Origin: DASUPK01 sp035265665
Lineage (GTDB): Bacteria > Actinomycetota > Thermoleophilia > Solirubrobacterales > 70-9
Assembly: GCA_035265665.1 (NCBI GenBank)
Contig: DATFOK010000069.1
Coordinates: forward strand, 1-15,381
Length of the DNA: 15,381 nucleotides
Direction: 5' to 3'
A program made the position numbers and the translations under genes. The notes beneath the pieces were generated by a model. That model saw only the letters and a list, made by a program, of their open reading frames with translations. It was not told where the DNA came from and made no database searches. Below are positions 12,882-15,381 of this stretch, piece after piece (positions within the stretch are counted from its first letter, which is position 1; each line of letters begins with the position of its first letter).

Positions 12882-13589
12882 TTAGGCGATCTCCTCGACT
12901 GGAAGGCCTGCCTCCTTCCAGGCGGCGAAGCCGCCCGCGACCTCGGCCGCCCCCCGGCGCAAGGTCGCCTTTGAGCGGATGGCGTGTTGGCAGAGGTAGA
13001 TCGCGCCGGGCCCCTCCGGGCTAACGATGTGCTTGGCGAGGGAGACCTGTCGCGCCCCAGGCGGGGCGCCATGGCGGCGACGCTCGATCCCGGTCCTCAG
13101 ATCGAGAATCTCCGCGAAGCCGAGCTGGATCGCACCCCACGCCGCCTCGGGCTTAAGAGATCGTGCCACTACGTGAGATCCCTCCGCTGCCTGCTCCAAC
13201 AGCCCGGCGGCTTCGAGGGCGGCGGCCATGTCGGGGTAGTTGCGGACGCGGTAGATCAGGCCGTCCCGCAGCGCGCCGACCGAGATCAACGTCATTTCGA
13301 CGGGCGCACCGCTGGCCTTGCCCTGGCCAGTGAACCGAACAGAACTGACCACCTGCTCGCCTGCGTCGATCAGCTCCACCGGCTCGATCCGGAGATCCTC
13401 GAACTCCTCTTCCATCGTGCCGAGATAGCGGCGCAAGCCATCGTGACCGCGATAAGTGCCTCGTTCGATGTAACCCCCGGTGCTGGTCCACTCGATCTCA
13501 GCGTCGTAGTAGCGCAGGACCCCGTCGAGTCCTTCTTGGCCATAGGCCTCGATGGCACGCCGCACCACTTCGACGTTCTTCTCCGACAT
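12882..13589 (-). CDS. NTF2/SnoaL-like domain fused to a rhodanese domain
   Basis: The 235-residue protein has two domains. Residues 1-130 are a SnoaL/NTF2-like fold ('VEVVRRAIEAYGQEGLDGVL', 'YYDAEIEW', 'RGHDGLRRYLGTMEEEF', 'LIDAGEQVVSSVRF'). Residues 140-235 are rhodanese-like: 'ILDLRTGIERRRHGAPPGA' (161-179), an active-site loop C200-QHAI-R205-S206, and the closing 'EVAGGFAAWKEAGLP'. The loop keeps the catalytic Cys and the Arg-Ser, but Ala replaces the glycine of the usual CxxGxR pattern, so sulfur-transfer activity is plausible but not assured. No signal peptide is present. ATG 13589 is the natural family start (MSEKNVEVVRRAIEAY), although the RBS is weak. The gene is convergent with the PhoD-like gene and divergent from the zinc-ribbon gene. 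A persulfide or thiol detoxification role is conceivable but unsupported by neighbours. Confidence 0.8.
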   Translation of the reverse strand: MSEKNVEVVRRAIEAYGQEGLDGVLRYYDAEIEWTSTGGYIERGTYRGHDGLRRYLGTMEEEFEDLRIEPVELIDAGEQVVSSVRFTGQGKASGAPVEMTLISVGALRDGLIYRVRNYPDMAAALEAAGLLEQAAEGSHVVARSLKPEAAWGAIQLGFAEILDLRTGIERRRHGAPPGARQVSLAKHIVSPEGPGAIYLCQHAIRSKATLRRGAAEVAGGFAAWKEAGLPVEEIA

Positions 13590-13654
13590 GGCCTGTCAGT
13601 ATCCCGCCGTGAGCAGGCCCGCGAGATTCCGATCAGCAAATTCGCGCCGGGTCA

Positions 13655-13667
13655 AGGGGTTTCCCCT
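13655..13667. promoter_or_regulatory. AGGGG-TTT-CCCCT palindrome in the divergent intergenic region
   Basis: A perfect 5-bp dyad with a 3-nt centre lies 59 bp before the zinc-ribbon start and 66 bp before the rhodanese-fusion start. TTGACC on the minus strand (13655-13650) abuts it and could be a -35 for the rhodanese-fusion gene, but the matching -10 is poor. The palindrome may be an operator shared by both genes. No regulator is identified. Confidence 0.3.
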
Positions 13668-13725
13668 AGCTAACGGGCGGGCAACCGTCCCCTCGCAGGG
13701 AAGGACTTCAGCGGGAAGGGATGCC

Positions 13726-13941
13726 ATGGGACTTATCGGCGCGTTCCACGCGTTTCTAGGCGATCGATCAGAACCAAACCCAGATCGGGTTTCGGTACGG
13801 ACGTACCGATGCACGGAATGCGATAACGAGGTCAGGGTCGATTCGATCCAGAGCCTGCCACCGTGCCTCGTATGCAAGAGCCACTCCTGGGAGGCGCTCG
13901 AAGCGGCCCAGGAGCCTGTGGTTGCGCACCGAGATCATTAG
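13726..13941 (+). CDS. Small zinc-ribbon protein (71 aa)
   Basis: This short protein has two CxxC knuckles, C29/C32 ('YRCTECDNEV') and C47/C50 ('PPCLVCKSHSWE'), separated by 14 residues. That is the spacing of a single zinc ribbon. The N-terminus 'MGLIGAFHAFLGDR' is hydrophobic and amphipathic, and the C-terminal tail is acidic then histidine-containing. The frame is open back to 13552, but ATG 13726 has GGGAAGGG about 5 nt upstream and begins the sensible protein. An out-of-frame ATG at 13721 lies between. Similar small ribbons bind nucleic acid or act as partner adaptors; no specific function can be assigned. It stands alone between the divergent rhodanese fusion and the tRNA remnant. Confidence 0.72.
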   Translation: MGLIGAFHAFLGDRSEPNPDRVSVRTYRCTECDNEVRVDSIQSLPPCLVCKSHSWEALEAAQEPVVAHRDH

Positions 13942-13955
13942 CTGGGCTTCCTGAA

Positions 13956-13986
13956 GCGCGCCCGACAGGATTAGAACCTGTGACCT
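13956..13986 (-). repeat. tRNA-Arg 3'-end repeat, copy 2
   Basis: This is the direct-repeat partner of 8158-8188, identical at 29 of 31 positions. The two differing bases fall inside the T-loop (TTCTAAT here, TTCGGAT there). It forms the 3' end of the tRNA-like remnant at 13957-14034. Confidence 0.65.
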
Positions 13987-14034
13987 TCGGTTTCGTAGAC
14001 CGCGCCGGATGTTCGGTGAGGCTCGTCTGGGCAC
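13957..14034 (-). pseudogene. Degenerate tRNA-Arg(ACG) remnant
   Basis: Read on the minus strand from 14034, GTGCCCA faces the 3' acceptor strand CGGGCGC with five Watson-Crick pairs, one G-U and one A-C mismatch. The anticodon arm GCGGT-CTACGAA-ACCGA has anticodon ACG at 13996-13994 with T33 in place and a mismatched first pair. The 5-nt variable loop AGGTC and T-arm ACAGG-TTCTAAT-CCTGT follow. The D-arm is not recognisable, position 8 is G rather than T, the D-loop lacks GG, and no CCA follows the discriminator. The acceptor and anticodon fit tRNA-Arg(ACG) of other bacteria. I read it as a decayed tRNA, or a tRNA 3' half joined to unrelated sequence, not a working gene. Confidence 0.55.
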
Positions 14035-14381
14035 AGGATTGAGCTCGATTACAGGACCGGCGCTCGTCTGGGTTCGGCTGGGCTCCGTCCCGTCAGTTGC
14101 CCTTTGTTGCCCATAAGTGCTTTTCCCTCACGAATCTCCTTGGGTGAGGCAGGGCCACTCGAAAACGCCCGTCCCAGTGGACCGCAAAGGCGCCGCTTGG
14201 CATGGAAAGCGAGCCCGAGAGATGCTTTTCGGTGAATGAGCGGAGGAGCTGGAGAGGAATCCGCCATATCTGAGCTCCGCCTGCCGCAAGGATCCTCGTC
14301 TTGACGGCGACGCTCGGATGGGTGCGCTCGCCGGCCGCACCGCTGGGCACTTCTCCAGCCCGCACCTACTGAGGTAGCTTC
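14035..14381. other. About 350 bp with no convincing gene
   Basis: Open frames exist on the minus strand (the longest run, 14093-14365, would encode 90 residues from a GTG), but about 30% of its third codon positions are A/T, unlike real genes here, and no family is recognisable. Visible structure includes an inverted repeat CCTCAC/GTGAGG (14126-14131 and 14144-14149, 12-nt loop) and two copies of TGCTTTTC about 100 bp apart. The last 30 bp probably hold the response-regulator promoter and RBS. The lower GC suggests foreign or decayed DNA next to the tRNA remnant. Confidence 0.45.
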
Positions 14382-15065
14382 TTGTGCAGAATGGAGAACC
14401 GCACCGAGCAGCGGGCCGATCCGGCGGAGGTGCGCGTGGTGCTGGTCGATGACCACGCCGTCTTTCGCAACGGGCTCCGCGAACTGCTCGAGGAGCGCGG
14501 AGTCGACGTGGTCGGCGAGTCCTCCGACGGTGAGACGGCGGTCGAGGTGGTGCGCGACGTCGCGCCGGATGTCGTGGTCATGGACATCGCCATGCCGGGC
14601 ATGTCGGGGATCGAGGCGACGATGTTGCTGCGGGCCGCTGCTCCCGCAGCGAAGGTGATCATGCTCACCGTCTCAGCCGGCGAGCGTAACGTCGACGAGG
14701 CGATCGTCGCGGGAGCGTGTGGCTACATTCTCAAGGACTCCGCTGTGGAGGAGATCGTGGCGGGCATCCGCGCCGCGGCAGCCGGGGGGGCACTTCTATC
14801 GCCGCGGATCGCGGCAGGCATCCTCGACCGCGCGCGGGAGAACGCCGCCGCCTCCCTGCCCGAGTCGGCTCAAGCGGAGCTGACCGAACGGGAGAGGGAG
14901 GTTTTGTGCCTGATGGCCGAAGGCAAGGGGAACGCAGCGATCGCCGAGGAGCTGTTCATCAGCCCGCACACCGTGAAGAATCACGTCTCCAACATCCTGG
15001 GCAAGCTCGAGAGCCAGAGCCGCATCGAGGCGGCCGTGAAGGCGGCGAGGGGACGCCTGCTCTAG
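14382..15065 (+). CDS. NarL/FixJ-type response regulator
   Basis: The protein has a receiver domain (about 17-135) with acidic pair D23-D24, phosphoacceptor D68 in 'DVVVMDIAMPGMSG', T96 and K118 ('YILKDS'). A linker leads to a LuxR-type helix-turn-helix (about 167-225) with 'LTEREREVLCLMAEGKGN' and 'SPHTVKNHVSNILGKLESQS'. All residues needed for phosphorylation are present, so it should be a functional two-component DNA-binding regulator. The start is debatable. TTG 14382 has GAGGT 7 nt upstream, while ATG 14391 (three codons later) would have that site 16 nt away; TAGCTT lies 10 nt before the ATG and could serve as a -10 for a leaderless message. Numbering here uses the TTG. No histidine kinase is visible in the window; a partner may lie beyond the right edge. 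Confidence 0.92.
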   Translation: MCRMENRTEQRADPAEVRVVLVDDHAVFRNGLRELLEERGVDVVGESSDGETAVEVVRDVAPDVVVMDIAMPGMSGIEATMLLRAAAPAAKVIMLTVSAGERNVDEAIVAGACGYILKDSAVEEIVAGIRAAAAGGALLSPRIAAGILDRARENAAASLPESAQAELTEREREVLCLMAEGKGNAAIAEELFISPHTVKNHVSNILGKLESQSRIEAAVKAARGRLL

Positions 15066-15074
15066 CTCGTCCCG

Positions 15075-15381
15075 TCACGGAGTACCACCTTCACCTCGGT
15101 ACCCCCGCGCGCGGGGTGGGGCCCAGCTTCTCGACCCGCTCCCGCATCGGTCCATCACCCGGCGGCAGCCCCGGTCGCGTCGCGCCCGAAGCTCCCCCAG
15201 AAGCCCGCTGAGGCGCTCCCAGCGCGTGTTGAGCTCACTCCTGCGGCCCGCGAGCCCCCGCGCCCTGTCCAGGGTCTCCAGGTCGCGGTCACCGTCGTTG
15301 AGCACGGCGGCGAGCCGGTGGTTCACCCGCAGCAGCTCGGTACGAAGCGCCAGGACCTCGGCCGCGACGTCCGTCAGGGCG
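15075..15381 (-). CDS. Partial coiled-coil protein, possibly frameshifted near its end
   Basis: A minus-strand frame enters from the right edge without a start and ends at a stop at 15077-15075. Its first 70 codons have strongly G/C-ending third positions and encode a heptad-like helix ('DVAAEVLALRTELLRVNHRL', 'ELNTRWERLSGLLGELRARR'), so this part looks genuinely coding. After about 15172 codon bias falls and the product becomes an irregular Cys/Arg/Gly tail. Meanwhile another minus-strand frame gives a well-biased ending, 'DGPMRERVEKLGPTPRAGVP', stopping at 15093-15091. One extra G in the run at 15169-15172 would join them. The gene is convergent with the response regulator, and a GC hairpin at 15101-15117 overlaps its end. 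No family recognised. Confidence 0.5.
   Translation of the reverse strand, partial: ALTDVAAEVLALRTELLRVNHRLAAVLNDGDRDLETLDRARGLAGRRSELNTRWERLSGLLGELRARRDRGCRRVMDRCGSGSRSWAPPRARGYRGEGGTP

Noticed and set aside
13957..14034. Functional tRNA-Arg gene
   Set aside because: No D-arm, no T8, an altered T-loop and an acceptor mismatch; kept only as a remnant.
15101..15117. GC-only palindrome as response-regulator terminator
   Set aside because: The ACCCC/GGGGT stem has no T-run on the plus strand and overlaps the coding end of the convergent gene; it may be simple G/C sequence.
1..15381. CRISPR array, insertion sequence, integrase or phage genes
   Set aside because: I found no regularly spaced repeats, transposase or integrase motifs, or structural phage proteins on either strand.

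Overview
The window is GC-rich bacterial DNA. Codons end strongly in G/C, GTG starts are frequent, and genes are packed with 4-bp stop/start overlaps. The gene families (KorAB-type 2-oxoacid:ferredoxin oxidoreductase, TPR-LuxR regulators, several SnoaL/NTF2-like and SRPBCC proteins, a PhoD-like phosphatase) suggest an actinobacterium, possibly Thermoleophilia/Solirubrobacterales. That placement is inferred from gene content, not from a marker gene.

Left block (1-8101, all minus strand, read right to left). korA and korB overlap by 4 bp and encode a fused gamma-alpha subunit and the TPP/Fe-S beta subunit of a ferredoxin-dependent 2-oxoacid oxidoreductase. A GIY-YIG-like protein follows, then a large TPR-LuxR regulator. 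After a hairpin comes a compact run: an FMO-type flavin monooxygenase, a cysteine-dioxygenase-like thiol dioxygenase, an SRPBCC protein, a four-helix membrane protein, and an NTF2-like protein cut by the left edge. The monooxygenase and dioxygenase genes overlap by 50 bp and the dioxygenase and SRPBCC genes by 4 bp, so these three are almost certainly co-translated.

Central block (8207-11048, plus strand). This is a strict three-gene operon joined by GTGA and ATGA overlaps. It encodes a COG1964-type radical SAM enzyme with the cysteine layout of archaeal tetraether lipid synthase (Tes, MJ0619), a class I SAM methyltransferase, and a membrane-anchored SRPBCC (START-like) protein. It is the best candidate here for an uncharacterised system; a lipid-modifying pathway is my hypothesis. 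A secreted PhoD-like phosphatase with its own promoter-like sequence and RBS follows, ending at a hairpin terminator.

Right block (12882-15381). A fused NTF2-like/rhodanese protein (minus) is divergent from a 71-residue zinc-ribbon protein (plus). Next come a degenerate tRNA-Arg(ACG) remnant, about 350 bp without a convincing gene, a NarL-type response regulator, and the 3' end of a coiled-coil gene that may be frameshifted.

One structural surprise is a 31-bp tRNA-Arg 3'-end sequence present twice in direct orientation, at 8158-8188 and 13956-13986 (29 of 31 identical). The copies bracket the radical SAM operon, the phosphatase, the rhodanese fusion and the zinc-ribbon gene. The geometry fits an old tRNA-targeted island with its integrase lost, but base composition does not differ visibly inside, so this is unproven.
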